Assembly (NCBI GenBank): GCA_036873755.1
Contig: JAVTVY010047822.1
Span: 62,001-126,000 of the forward strand
Source of the DNA: Hanleya hanleyi
Lineage: Eukaryota > Mollusca > Polyplacophora > Lepidopleurida > Hanleyidae
DNA length: 64,000 nucleotides
Direction of reading: 5' to 3'
Below, one piece after another: positions 9,364 through 21,363 of the stretch (the stretch's first letter is position 1; the number at the start of each line of letters is the position of its first letter). The notes below the pieces were generated by a model. That model saw only the letters and a list, made by a program, of their open reading frames with translations. It was not told the DNA's origin and did no database searches. A program made the translations under genes and the position numbers.

Positions 9364-12300
9364 AACAATTCTTGTTATCGCGATTTCTCGGGAACTACTG
9401 CATGGATCTTTCTCAAATTTGGTACACAGGTTCACCTGGTGGTCTAGTTGTGCAAGATACATTTTCTGGTCCGATTCGAAAATCCAATATGGCCATCAGC
9501 CGGCCATCTTGGATTTTCCCATGAAACCTTGTTATCGCGATTTCTCAGGAACTACTGCATGGATCTTTCTCAAATTTGGTACACTGGTTCCCCTTGGGGT
9601 CTAGTTGTGCAACAATCTGATTAAAACTCAGACTTAATAAACCGCTCCTCTTTCGGACATGTCGCTGATTAAGATCTGGGACAGTTCCTATAACAGATCC
9701 GTCAGATGAACTCCGAATCAAATAGTTTCCGGGTCAAATAGTCGCCCAATGAGACGCCTCGTATTATAGCGTGACGGCTAATCTCCTAATCTCCGTTCTT
9801 GTTGTGATGCAGTTATGAACTGATTTTATGAAACAAATAACCGTACCTATATATCCAGCAGTGCAAGAAATATCCCTTGATCTTTTCACCTGGTCTGTCA
9901 TTGAAGAGAGCAACGGGGAGCAAATAATAATCTTCGGTCATCGCTCGTGGACTGAGTCGACAGCCCCGCCTGAAGCTTCAGCCTTCAGGCGGGGATTTTT
10001 CTGCGTCTCGTCCGTACACTCGGCAACATAAAGATTTCCAGTAGCCGGTAAGAAGAACGGCTATACAGTGTCTTTTACGTAGCATGCAAGAGAGCATCTG
10101 CAGTCACTCCTGCTTTAATGCGGACACGCCAACACACCATAAATTTTATATCTCGCCCTTGGCCGCCAATGGATACCGGTATAGGACGCTTTCCATTTCG
10201 CGTAGTCGACGTGGCCGCTGGCAATGCGTGATTGTGCACTTCCATTTACTATACCGGAGCAATGCTGGCCTTGCCTCCAAATGGAAAGAGCCGATACAGG
10301 CTCTTCGCCTCTTGAGGCTGGACTGTGATTGGTCTCCAGTCTGACATGCGCGACAGATTTAAGATAGGAACTGTCCCAGATCTTAATCAGCGACATGTCC
10401 GAAAGAGGAGCGGTTTATCAAGTCTGAGTTTTGATCAGATTGGTTGTGCAAGATACCTTTTCTGGTCAGATTCGAAAATCCAATATGGCCACCAGCCAGC
10501 CATCTTGGATTTCCGCCATGAAACCTTGTTATCGCGATTTCTCAGGAACTACTGCATGGATCTTTCCCAAATTTGGTACACAGGTTCCAGTTGGGGTCTA
10601 GTTGTGCAAGATACCTTTTCTGCTCCGATTTGAAAATCCGATATGGCCACAAGGCGGCGATCTTGGATTTCCCCATGAAACCTTGTTATCGCGATTTCTC
10701 AGGAACTACTTCATGGATCTTTCTCAAATTTGGTACACAGGTTCCCCTTGGGGTCTAGTTGTGCAAGATACCTTTTCTGGCCCGATTCGAAAATCCAATA
10801 TGGCCACAAGGCGGCCATCTTGGATTTCCCCATGAAACCTTGTTATCGCGATTTCTCAGGAACTACTGCGTGGATCTTTCTCAAATTTGGTACACAGGTT
10901 CCCCTTGGGGTCTAGTTGTGCAAGATACCTTTTCTGGTCCGATTTGAAAATCCAATATGGCCAGCAGGCAGCCATCTTGGATTTCCCCATGAAACCTTGT
11001 TATCGTGATTTTTCAGGAAGTACTGCATTGATCTTTGCCAAATTTGGTACACAGGTTCCCCTTGTGGTCCAGTTGTGCAAGATACCTTTTCTGGTCCGAT
11101 TTCAAAATCCAGTATGTCCATCAGGCGGCTATCTTGGATTTCCCCATGAAACTTTGTTATTGCGATTTCTCAGGAACTACTTTATGAATCTTTCTCAAAT
11201 TCGGTACACTGGTTTCCCTTGGGGTCCAGTTGTGCAAGATACCTTTTATGATCCGATTCGAAAATCCAATATGGCCACCAGGCAGCCATCTTGGATTTTC
11301 CCATGAAACCTTGTTATCGCGAACTACTGCATGGATCTTTCTCAAATTTGGTACACAGGTTCCAATTGGGGACTAGTTGTGCGAGATACCTTTTCTGGTC
11401 CGATTCGAAAATCCAATATGGCCACAAGGCGGCCATCTTGAATTTCCCCATGAAACTTTGTTATCCGGATTTCTCAGGAACTGCTGCATGGATCTTTCTC
11501 AAATTTGGTACACAGGTTCCAATTGGGGTCTAGTGTGCAAGATACCTTTTCTGGTCCGATTCGAAAATCCAATATGGCCACAAGGCGGCCATCTTGGATT
11601 ACCCCATGAAACTTTGTTATGCCGATTTCTCAGGAACTACTGCATGGATATTTCTCAAATTCGGTACACAGGTTCCCCTTGGGGTCTAGTTGTGCAAGAT
11701 ACCTTTTCCGGTCCGATTCCAAAATCCAATATGGCCACCAGGCAGCCATCTTGGATTTCCCCCATGAAACCTTGTTATCGCGATTTCTCAGGGACTACTG
11801 CGTGGATCTTTCCCAAATTTGGTACACAGGTTCCAGTTGTGGTCTAGTTCTGCATGATACCTTTTCCGCTCCGATTTGAAAATCCAATATGGCCACAAGG
11901 CGGCCATCTTGGATTTCCCCATGAAACCTTGTTATCGCGATTTCTCACGAACTACTTCATGGATCTTCTCAAATTTGGTACACAGGTTCCCCTTGTGGTC
12001 TAGTTGTGCAAGATACCTTTTCTGGTCCGATTTGAAAATCCAATATGGCCACAAGGCGGCCATCTTGGATTTCCCCATGAAACCTTGTTATCGCGATTTC
12101 TCAGGAACTACTGCATGGATCTTTCTCAAATTTGTTACACAGGTTGCCCTTGGGGTCTAGTTGTGCAAGATACCTTTTCTGGCCCGATTTGAAAATCAAA
12201 TATGGACACCAGGCAGCCATCTTGGATTTCCCCATGAAACATTGTTATCGTGATTTCTCAGGAAGTACTGCATTGATCTTTGCCAAATTTGGTACACAGG

Positions 12301-14061
12301 TTCCCCTTGTGGTCCAGTTGTGCAAGATACCTTTTCTGGTCCGATTTCAAAATCCAGTATGTCCATCAGGCGGCTATCTTGGATTTCCCCATGAAACATT
12401 GTTATTGCGATTTCTCAGGAACTCCTTTATAAATCTTTCTCAAATTCGGTACACAGGTTCCCCTTGGGGTCTAGTTGTGCAAGATACCTTTTCTGGTCCG
12501 ATTCGAAAATCCAATATGGCCACCAGGCAGCCATCTTGGATTTTCCCATGAAACCTTGTTATCGCGATTTCTCAGGAACTACTGCATGGATCTTTCCCAT
12601 ATTTGGTACACAGGTTCCAATTGGGGTCTAGTTGTGCAAGATACCTTTTCTGGTCCGATTTGAAAATCCAATATGGCCACAAGGCGGCCATCATGGATTT
12701 CCGCATGAAAGCTTGTTATCGCGATTTCTCAGGAACTACGTATACTGCATGGATCTTTGTCAAATTTGATACACGGGTTCCAATTGGGGTCTAGTTGTGC
12801 GAGATACCTTTTCTGGTCCGATTCGAAAATCCAATATGGCCACAAGGCGGCCATCTTGAATTTCCCCATGAAACTTTGTTATCGCGATTTCTCAGGAACT
12901 ACTGCATGGATCTTGCTCAAATTTGGTACACAGGTTCCCCTTGGGGTCTCGTTGTGCAAGACAGCTTTTCTGGCCCGATTTGAAAATCCAATATGGCCAC
13001 CAGGCAGCCATCTTGGATTTCCCCATGAAAATTTGTTATTGTCATTTCTCAGGAAGTATTGCATAGACCTTTCTCAAATTTGGTACACAGGTTAGGTCTA
13101 GTTGTGCAAGATACCTTTTTCGGGACGGAATCGAAAATCCAATATGGACACCAGGCGGCCATCTTAGATTTCCCCATGAAACATTGTTATCGAGATTTCT
13201 CAGGAAGTACTGCATTGATCTTTGTCAAATTCGGTACACAGGTTCCCCTTGTGGTCCAGTTGTGCAAGATACCTTTCTGATCCAATTTCAAAATCCAATA
13301 TGTCTATCAGGCGGCCATCTTGGATTTCCCCATGAAACTTTGTTATTGCGATTTCTCAGGAACGACTTCATGGATCTTTGTCAAATTTGGTACACAGGTT
13401 CCCCTTGTGGTCTAGTTGTGCAAGATACCTTTTCCTTTCCGTTTCGGGAATCCAATATGGCCACCAGGCGGCCATCTTGGATCTCCCCATGCAACTTTGT
13501 TATCGTGATTTCTCAGGAAGTACTGCATGAATCTTTCTCAAATTTGGTACATGGGTTCCCCTTTAGGTCTAGTTGTGCAAAATTTCAAAATCCAATATGT
13601 CTATCAGGCGGCCATCTTGGATTTCTCCATGAAACGTTGTTATTGCGATTTCTCAGGAACGACTGCATGGATCTTTGTCAAATTTGGTACACAGGTTCCC
13701 CTTGTGGTCTAGTTGTGCAAGATACCTTTTTCTTTCCGATTCGAAAATCCAATATGATCACCAGGCGCCCATCTTGGATTTCCCCATGAAATTTTGTTAT
13801 CGTGATTCTCAAGAAGTACTGCATGGATTTTCCTCAAATTTGTTACACAGGTTCCCCTTGTGGTCAAGTGCAAGATACCTTTTCTGGTCCGATTCGAAAA
13901 TCCAATATGGCCGCCAGGTGGCCATCTTGAATTTTCCCCTGAAACATTGTTATCGTGAATTCTCAGGAACTACTTCATGGATCTTTCTGAAATTTGGTAC
14001 ACAGGTCCCACATGGGGCCTAGTTGTGCAACATACCTTTTTTGGTCCGATTCGAAAATCCA
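9364..14061 (+). repeat. Satellite array, about 25 copies of a 157-bp unit
   Basis: Each unit contains TTGTTATCGCGATTTCTCAG, TTTCTCAAATTTGGTACACA, TAGTTGTGCAAGATACCTTT and AAAATCCAATATGGCC, then a CATCTTGGATTT segment. The period measured between successive ATGAAACCTTG phrases (10518 and 10675) is 157 bp. Because most units avoid stops, long frames appear in several phases, but they encode only the translated repeat and should not be taken as genes. A longer period of 1245 bp (eight units) is visible between 11111 and 12356. The last part (13270-13830) follows a two-unit pattern. A transposon at 9613-10442 interrupts the second unit. Confidence 0.95.
9613..10442. mobile_element. Non-autonomous MULE-like DNA transposon (830 bp) with 9-bp target duplication
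   Basis: The terminal inverted repeats are about 80 bp long. The left begins CAATCTGATTAAAACTCAGA and the right is its near-complement ending in GATCAGATTG. The satellite phrase GTTGTGCAA is repeated on both sides (9604-9612 and 10443-10451), and removing the element restores a normal satellite unit. Long inverted repeats with a 9-bp duplication fit the Mutator-like superfamily; that assignment is inference. The interior encodes no transposase and carries a perfect hairpin (CCCCGCCTGAAG paired with CTTCAGGCGGGG, 9964-9994). Confidence 0.85.
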
Positions 14062-15095
14062 AGTTACGCTTCAAATTAATACGGTATTCCCGAGTTGTGA
14101 CGTTGCATCGCACGAGTCGACGGATCAAACGGTGGAACATATTCTATATAGTGACTAGAGAATATCCATACCTTCACCTTCCATATCAAGAGGTTCAAAT
14201 AATTCTGAATTAAAATGTATTTCTTCAAATTTTAAATCAGTTTTCTCTGGTCCAGTGAACTGCCCCACTGTTTCGTCTGCCAACGGATCGGCTACACGAA
14301 GGGCCGTCACTCTTGTGACACAACGTTACAATTCGACAACTGTAGACTACTGCGTGTTTCGATCCAAGGGAGATAATCAGGATTCAGACACTTTCGAAGT
14401 TTCAACATTACTGTGCGGATCCCTTCAGTATTAAGTATTGTACCATCTTACAATTCTCGAGCATGGTATCTTAAAAGAGATATCTCAAACTAGCCCAGTA
14501 AACAGAAGAGATTTTGCATTCGTTCCTAATTATAAAATCTGAAGTAGGTTTCATAGCTCATGCCAAAGGGTCAAAGAGATTTGTCTTCGCTTCCAGTACC
14601 CAATGATGACAAGTGCAAAAAAAAAAAAATACTACAAATCGAAGACGAAGGGTCCTCCGGACATTCAATTTCAGACTAACTTTGTACTATAGAAACCGGT
14701 ATAAGTACAGTTTCTAGATCCTTAAACTTAGAAAGAGGATATCTTGGTGTTTTCCAGTGTCCCTTTTTCGATCTTTTTCGCTCAGATTCGAAAATCTGTA
14801 AACAAAATTACAAATCAATCGATTGGTCTTAGTAATAATGGACAAAAAGATCCTCTTGTCATTAGCTTACAATTATCGGACAATGGTGGGCGCCAAGATC
14901 CTTCAGGATCTCTCGTCTCAAGGTTATATACTGTATATTATGATATAACATGAAATATAGCTAGGCATTCTAAATGGATACTACATATGCAACTGATGAT
15001 GGACCTGAAGTCTATGAATATGACTCACATTGGCCTATTTTCTCAAGGTCAAAAACTGTATGTTAAGTCACATGTTAACTGCCAACATACACTCA
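14062..15095. other. No recognisable feature
   Basis: Past the satellite the sequence is unique-looking and AT-rich with only short frames. A GATTCGAAAATC phrase near 14782 may be a stray satellite echo. Confidence 0.4.
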
Positions 15096-15099
15096 GGCC

Positions 15100-15205
15100 T
15101 TCAATTATGTCCTATATGTCCTATATTTTTTTAGTTGTCCTATATTTTCCTATATTTCTGAAAAATGTCCTATATTTCCTATATTTTTGCCCTGAGTCTC
15201 TTTCA
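15100..15205. repeat. Cluster of TCCTATATTT motifs, copy 1
   Basis: The decamer TCCTATATTT or a close variant occurs about six times in 100 bases (GTCCTATATGTCCTATATTT, TTTCCTATATTTCTG and so on). A related cluster lies 1 kb downstream. Confidence 0.7.
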
Positions 15206-15229
15206 AATTATTAAATTACTTCAGGGGTT

Positions 15230-15400
15230 ATTCTAGCCCAAAATTGATAATATACTCAATTTAAAGTCAATTTATCTCTATAAACTCAATATTTCAGACT
15301 TTTTCATAGTTTGAAGACATGAAACTCAATATTTCAGACTTTTCCATAGTAAAAGATATGAAACTCAATATTTCAAACATTATATTCAAGTTTTTCATCG
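15230..15400. repeat. Short tandem repeats of AAACTCAATATTTCAGACTT
   Basis: Three close copies of ACTCAATATTTCA(G/A)AC(T/A)T are spaced about 50 bp apart (near 15285, 15326 and 15362). They lie in AT-rich DNA without coding signals. Confidence 0.65.
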
Positions 15401-16129
15401 ATATTGTAATTATGATGCACACTAAAATAACTAAAGAATAGATACTGAAGCTGCTGAATTGTATGTACTTTATTTGTCCATTCTTTGGAACCACCAGTGT
15501 GGTTTCATTATGCAACTCATAAGAGTGTTGGACAGAGGAACTTGCAACAAAAGGACATGCTAAGCCCCCCCCCCTTTCTCCCCAAAAAACACACACACAG
15601 TCAAAAAAAAATTGAGGAGGGGGGATCTTGTTCAAATTCTTTGTTAACAAGACATTCCAAACTACATTTCCATAAAGGTAAAACTCATTGGATAGGACAC
15701 CAACAATGGTCCAATCAACGAGTGTCTAAGAGAGACTTTCTCAAATGCATGTCGCGATCGTGAACAACAAGAACACCAGGGTTAAACTTAATATTTTTAA
15801 GAATTCAGAAAAATGACAAAACTGAATTTTTCGTAGGAAAACTCAATTTGAAAATTTGCCCAAAACTCCATGTTTGAGAATTTTTAATTGGGATTGCCAC
15901 GATTAATAACCCCTGTACTTGGTTTTCATGAGTATATTTCCAGGTGTTTGTTGACTTCGCTTGTCACACAGCCTTGGTCTGATTTCCCACCATGGCATCC
16001 TCAGACGATGCTGACTGTATGGAATCTTTCATGATGAATATGGTGGGTTATCAGAGAAAGGCTTGAACCATACTTCTTTGTTTCTTTCAGGTAGGTAATC
16101 TGCTAATGTGCAACTAATGCCAAGTTGAA

Positions 16130-16235
16130 GATTGTCCTATATTTGTCCTATATTTTCAGTAAAATGTCCTATATCTGTCCTGTATTTTTAAGAAAAAAGT
16201 CCTGTATTTTGTCCTATATTTCCACTGGAGACCAG
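16130..16235. repeat. Cluster of TCCTATATTT motifs, copy 2
   Basis: The same motif as at 15100-15205 recurs five or six times (TTGTCCTATATTTGTCCTAT, AATGTCCTATATC and so on). The two clusters are followed or preceded by similar GAAGGCCTG or CAGGCCTTCA phrases. Confidence 0.7.
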
Positions 16236-18729
16236 TTGAAGGCCTGTACACTTCAAATCTAACATTGTCATCATTTTGTTGTGGCTGTGAATGTCTTACA
16301 GAACAATCTAGCGAATTTTTTATGTGTTCCAACGGCCTCCTGCTTCAACAGTAATTAAACCATGCTGTATCGGCTGAGCTGTTGAAACATCCTTCATTTC
16401 CTAGCTCTGACGTACTGCATCACTGTCGAAATATGGGTACCATGGCAGAGTGATAGATCACACAGCCAGTGAAGGTTCCCGATTTTCATTGAATGTCGTT
16501 ATTGCCGAAGTAGTATTAACAGCATTTTACAACAACAACAATTCGCTGACTTGCAGTATAAAATTATAGTGAAAAATTATAGTGAAAGGTATTTTTTGTT
16601 GTTTGGCATTTTTATTTGCTGGCATTGTTTCAGATAGAATACAACAGCCTACTTCATACAATCAAAAATAAAAAGGGGGTTAAAATCTTTCTGTTCAAAC
16701 TTTCATAGGAAATATAAAAGTGGCAATTTGTTAATGTCGGTAGGCCCATGCAATGCAAAATAAAGTTGGTGTTGCCTCACACTGGGTTTCACCCGTTGGT
16801 GAAGAATCCCTTCTCAGAGGCACTTCTACCATGGATGATTCCGGATTGCTCACCCTCCAGGGGTATATGCCCCACCCTCTGTCCCATCCAAAAAAATGTC
16901 ACCCTTAATAGGGGGTGTGCCCAGATTGGGAAGATCTAAAGCCCGGTGAGTACCAAATTATGTGTTGCAAAATTATCTGGGGAAATGCTCTTCGCCCGTG
17001 TTTCACACGAGCTTTTATTTTTTTCTGCTTATAGCCCACTCCCATATATATATATAGTGGATTATTTTCTTATGATTCCCCCCTGGCCCACACACTCCCT
17101 CTATTTTTTTTATCTCGCCTAACATACTTTCACATTCTTGTAGCTTTTCACGCTAATCACTGAACATTAAATTGCGTTAATAGCAATATTTTTACGCTAA
17201 TCACTGAATATTAAATTGCGTAATTGACCATACGAACCTGAATAATTGTTTCCAACGAGCTGTGAGGATTGTAGCGTAACTGGACTATCTATTGGACACG
17301 TAATGGGAGCTGGATTCCAAATTGCAGAACGAAGTGAGGTACCGGACTCGGACTAGAGGTCAGAGGCGAAACAACATAACACGATACACCAGATGTCAAC
17401 TCTAGATCTATTTTTATTCAGGTCAATATTATCTATAATTTGTTGCGAGCTGGCGGCCGCGTCCAAGGGCCTTGGGTGCGGGTCCTTCCGTGCACCCTGG
17501 ATTTTTTTTCCCCGGCAGCGGAACCCGGTCTGCTCTGGGCGGGAGGGGGGGGGTGCGCGGGGTGCGTACCCCCCGGACCCCCCCCAGCCTACGGGCCTGG
17601 TGAGGAGGTGGGGAACGAGGCGGACAGGTGAAGGAGCGGCCGGGAGGATGTGGAGTAGGGGGAAAGACGGACTGTACATTTTTTCTTATGGAGCAAAATA
17701 TAGAGTGTGGGTAGTTAATCTATTCGGCTGGAGAGTTTCGGGATCATCCGTGGTCCAAATGGGTCGTGCAGTGTAGCATCTTGAAGCGCGGGCTGGGTAG
17801 AGTCATACTGGTGTGCTTTATACCGGAGATGATATCAATCTATGCATGCGCAGTCCGAAAATAGAAAAGGGGCAATTTCCAGTGAGAGTTTTGGGCTTTT
17901 CGTCACTAATCGCATATAGAGTGTGAGTATTTAATCGATTTGGCAGAGGCTGTAGAATACGACTGGGGTGGTCTCAACCGTTGGTTGACTTTCGTCGATA
18001 AAGTCATCGTCCATATTCGCACTCGGCAGGCAAGCGTGTGACGGGCGTTTTGTGAGGTATATGTCATTCAAACTTGGTCTAAATGGGCAGTACAGGGTAT
18101 CACATTGAAGGTGTAGCGTAGTGGTGTAGAGTCAGACTGCTTTTTTATTGACGTGAAGTAGAGAATGATAGCATCCTCCTCATTTCTCAGTCCTCCTGCT
18201 CCCCGCCGCGCCTACCTCACCCACTCCACCTATTTCAGTCACCCCAAACATGGCCAAAAGACTTTCTCCCAGGACGCTGATTGATCCATTTTGTGGGTCA
18301 CCGATTGGTGACCGAGTGGTATAGCGTTCCGCGTGTCGCCAGTCGCTGATTGGTCAGAATGGCCAAAATATTGCAGTGACTGAGGAATACATCAAAATTG
18401 CGAGTACTGGGGAGTAAATTTGTCCTCAAGAAAAGGTTAACCGGAAGTCACGGCACAAAATGTCAATTAATATTGGCCTCCGGAAGTTATCAGACATTAG
18501 CTAGGATTAAGGTGAAGAGAAAGCAAACGTATATAAACGTCCCTTTGACCTTTCCGAAAATTAATTATATGCAATATGAAAGGTCAATCGGAGTTTGTTT
18601 ACGCCTTGTCCACTACTAAAGTGACTCTGGATTACTGCAGAATAATCAATAATGCTGGTACTCGAATGAATTAAACAATATCCCCAAGATGTTCGGTCCC
18701 CATAACACATTGGCTGTGTGACACACAAT
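16236..18729. other. Gene-free region with a GC-rich patch and a diverged duplication
   Basis: No gene is recognised. A GC-rich, G/C-homopolymer patch spans about 17440-17645. Two diverged copies of a block with TATAGAGTGTG, GGTC(C/T)AAATGGG and GTAGAGTCA(T/G)ACTG occur at about 17700-17815 and 17918-18150. A short direct repeat, ACGCTAATCACTGAA, is at about 17150 and 17193. Confidence 0.5.
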
Positions 18730-18992
18730 AAATAAAAAGTTACGACCGCGTAACTGAGTTTGTGTTGGCATTTAGGAATGTTATTTTGCCCAGGCAGTCC
18801 GCTAACTGCCTTTGTCTATAGCTTTCCCGCGAAGACCTACTGTTTATTCATAAGAACGAGTAAGAGCCAATCACGGGTGCACAAGAAAACCACGTGACCC
18901 AGGTACCACACAAAGATAATCTCTACTTCTATTCACTCTTTAGCCGGTCTTTGGTGATACAACAGCGTCTTTAGAATTTGTCACAGCTTCGA
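18730..18992 (+). repeat. Ngaro split direct repeat A1
   Basis: It begins AAATAAAAAGTTACGACCGC and ends TCACAGCTTCGA. It is repeated at 25955-26217 with about two base changes (for example CCAGGT to CCGGGT). It forms the left end of the element. Confidence 0.93.
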
Positions 18993-19119
18993 GTTTGTTC
19001 TGCTTGAAAAGTCTATTGAATTTTATTCTTTACGCCGGTAGCCCCTATTGGTTGAGTTCTTTCACAAAACACAAGAAGAGTGTCAAGTATTTAATCGGTA
19101 AGTGATTTCGAAACGTACT

Positions 19120-19701
19120 ATGAAGACCCTCATTCTCGGTCATTCAATTATTCGAAACTTTGAGTTGTTTCTTTTATCGGGCGTAAACCCTTCTCTCTCT
19201 GCTAATCTTCGCCTTTCCGAGTCGACAAACGTCCGTTTCCACGGTGTTGGAGGGCGAACGATCGCAAAAATTTGGGACTACGATCTTCAGGTGGTGTCAT
19301 CATACCAGCCCGACATCGTCGTTCTACAAGTGGGATCCAACGACCTTGACTGGGAAGGAGCAGATGAGATTTCGGTCACGGTAATGAAATTTCTTCTTCT
19401 ATTAGACCTTCTCCATAATCGCCTACAGGTACGACTCATTGTTGTAAGTATGATTTTGCCTAGATTACAACCAAGAACATCCGATTTCAACCGCAGAGCA
19501 GAGCTAGTGAACACCAGTCTATTCAATCGGTTGAAAGAACACCCATTTGCTTTCTTTTGGTGGTCGCCTCATTTTGCCAAACCTAATATGCCAGCTAAAT
19601 ATTTCTCAAGGGACGGGGTCCATTTAAACGACAGGGGTAATTATTATTTATATAAGTCTATTCGGGGCTCAGTTTTAAAGGCCGTCAGCCGCCTACAGTA
19701 G
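19120..19701 (+). CDS. SGNH/GDSL-type hydrolase encoded by the Ngaro element
   Basis: The 193-codon frame from ATG at 19120 shows the ordered SGNH blocks. Block I is LILGHSIIRN, with the nucleophile Ser at residue 9. Block II is GVGGRTI. Block III is QVGSNDL, with the oxyanion Asn. Block V is DGVHLNDRG, with catalytic Asp and His. All four catalytic positions look intact. Related hydrolases occur in some Ngaro/DIRS and CR1 retroelements, where their role is unknown; an esterase acting on lipid or acylated substrates is possible. Here the gene lies 5' of gag, just after repeat A1, and belongs to the element rather than to the host. A GTAAGT donor-like sequence sits at 19099-19104, just before the ATG. 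Confidence 0.85.
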   Translation: MKTLILGHSIIRNFELFLLSGVNPSLSANLRLSESTNVRFHGVGGRTIAKIWDYDLQVVSSYQPDIVVLQVGSNDLDWEGADEISVTVMKFLLLLDLLHNRLQVRLIVVSMILPRLQPRTSDFNRRAELVNTSLFNRLKEHPFAFFWWSPHFAKPNMPAKYFSRDGVHLNDRGNYYLYKSIRGSVLKAVSRLQ

Positions 19702-19984
19702 TTTTACACGAGTTCTAGTACGTAAAGATTTGAACAAAAATTTAGTACTAGGTTTTTATGATTCGGTTAATTTTCTTTCCATCACTCTGTCGATTAACGT
19801 AACTCTTTATCCAAAGTGCCATCATTCAACTATTCCCCTACCAGACGATTGGCATGCTAACACGTGGCAGATTTCTTTGTTCGCCGTTTATTTCTGCACT
19901 CAACTCGGGCCATATCAGCTAGGCTGCGACATGGTCCATAAATGGGGCATAAGTTACGTAACACGCTAGCCCAGATTTTCCAGC

Positions 19985-21267
19985 ACACGTGTTTGACTTT
20001 GCCCCCTGTCACGCGATAATCTCGTCCAGTCCGCGAGGTTTGAAGGTCGCCAAAATGGCCGATGTAAACAAATAGTAATATGACCGGTTATCATAGCTTG
20101 TACAAAGATCGGGATGTTAGAACTTTTTCTTCATTTATTTAGTTTACTTCTTTAGTTGGTTGCCGTTAGGACACATTTCAGCTCCGGGTTAATCCTATCA
20201 ATTCCAATATACCATCCACCTTTTAACTTTGAGAGGAACACCCCCCCCCACATTTCCTCTCATTTACAACTAATCTATTTGTGGTATATGCGCAGTGCGG
20301 AAATCGCCAGTCGCTTGGTTATTCACCCCCATATTCATTTAATTTCAATTGTTAGTTACAGTTAAACTCAGTTTATTTCCTCACATTTACAACTAATCTG
20401 TTTGTAGTATATGCGCAGTGCGGAAATCGCCAGTCGCTTGGTTATTCACCCCCATATTCATTTAATTTCAATTGTTAGTTACAGTTAAACTCAGTTTATG
20501 TCCTCACATTTACAACTAATCTGTTTGTAGTATATGCGCAGTGCGGAAATCGCCAGTCGCTTGTTTTGGTATATGCGCAGTGCGGAAATCGCCAGTCGCT
20601 TGTTTTTATATATGCGCAGTGCGGAAATCGCCAGTCGCTTGTTTTTGTATATGCGCAGTGCGGAAATCGCCAGTCGCTTGTTTTTGTATATGCGTAGTGC
20701 GGAAATCGCCAGTCGCTGATTTATTCCCTCCAATTTACATTCAATCTCACTCTATGCGGTAAAAATGGCTTAATTTTTTTTTATGGCCTTAAGTATTTTA
20801 CAGGTATGCCACCTATTGTGATGTCTGATATCCAGTAGTTTTAATATATATGATAATTACCTGGTATATTGTTTCATGTATATGTATTTATAAGATGTCA
20901 GACACTCGGCTAGTTGACACGGGAATACTTGTGATTCCAGGTGTCTCTGGTGTCGTAACAGCTTTCCTGTCTGAACTGGATTATAGACAGTAATATGCTA
21001 GGTGTTGATTGTGTGTATTTATATAATGATATGTCAAAACGTGTTTCAACCAGCTGTGTATACTTAAAGTTTCCAACTGTGACTTGTAGGTTTGTTTAGT
21101 CTTACTATTGTGTCATCATGCATAAATATAGTGGGACTGTAAATTGAAATCATTCCAGTGCACGGATGCACCGACACTGAGGACCAGTTAGTTTAGGCTC
21201 CATATCCAACCGACTGTGAATTGTTATATGTTTGTATCTTTACTTGTCCGTACAGTAAATTTAGTAT
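19985..21267. repeat. Ngaro internal spacer with a nested tandem array (about 20240-20720)
   Basis: The core GTATATGCGCAGTGCGGAAA plus TCGCCAGTCGCTTG appears first in two units of about 123 bp (from about 20250 and 20375), then in five back-to-back units of about 37-38 bp (20530-20720). The short units are the core alone. Because of it, both strands show repeat-derived frames that are not genes. The rest of the spacer has no recognised feature. Confidence 0.88.
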
Positions 21268-21363
21268 TGGAGTTAAACATATAGGCGACTTGTTTCATTT
21301 TCATCAACGTACTACCCAGAAGAAACGCATCCCTATACACCCAAGAGACGTGCTTCCGCCCGC

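Noticed and set aside
9964..9994. Hairpin as a bacterial-type terminator
   Set aside because: The window is eukaryotic, and the hairpin lies inside a non-coding DNA transposon.
10325..14022. Many overlapping frames of 60-200 codons with repeated peptide phrases
   Set aside because: They are translations of the 157-bp satellite, whose unit happens to lack stops in several phases. No start, splice or domain evidence supports them.
15294..15650. A 118-codon minus-strand frame with a G-rich and poly-aromatic stretch
   Set aside because: It arises from homopolymers and CA repeats (15560-15620) and tandem repeats; no domain is visible.
17353..17776. Overlapping frames on both strands in a GC-rich patch
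   Set aside because: GC-rich DNA has few stops. Both strands are open and the products are low-complexity Gly/Pro/Arg.
19120..19701. SGNH hydrolase as a host esterase gene
   Set aside because: It lies between repeat A1 and the other Ngaro genes, in the same direction, inside a young element.
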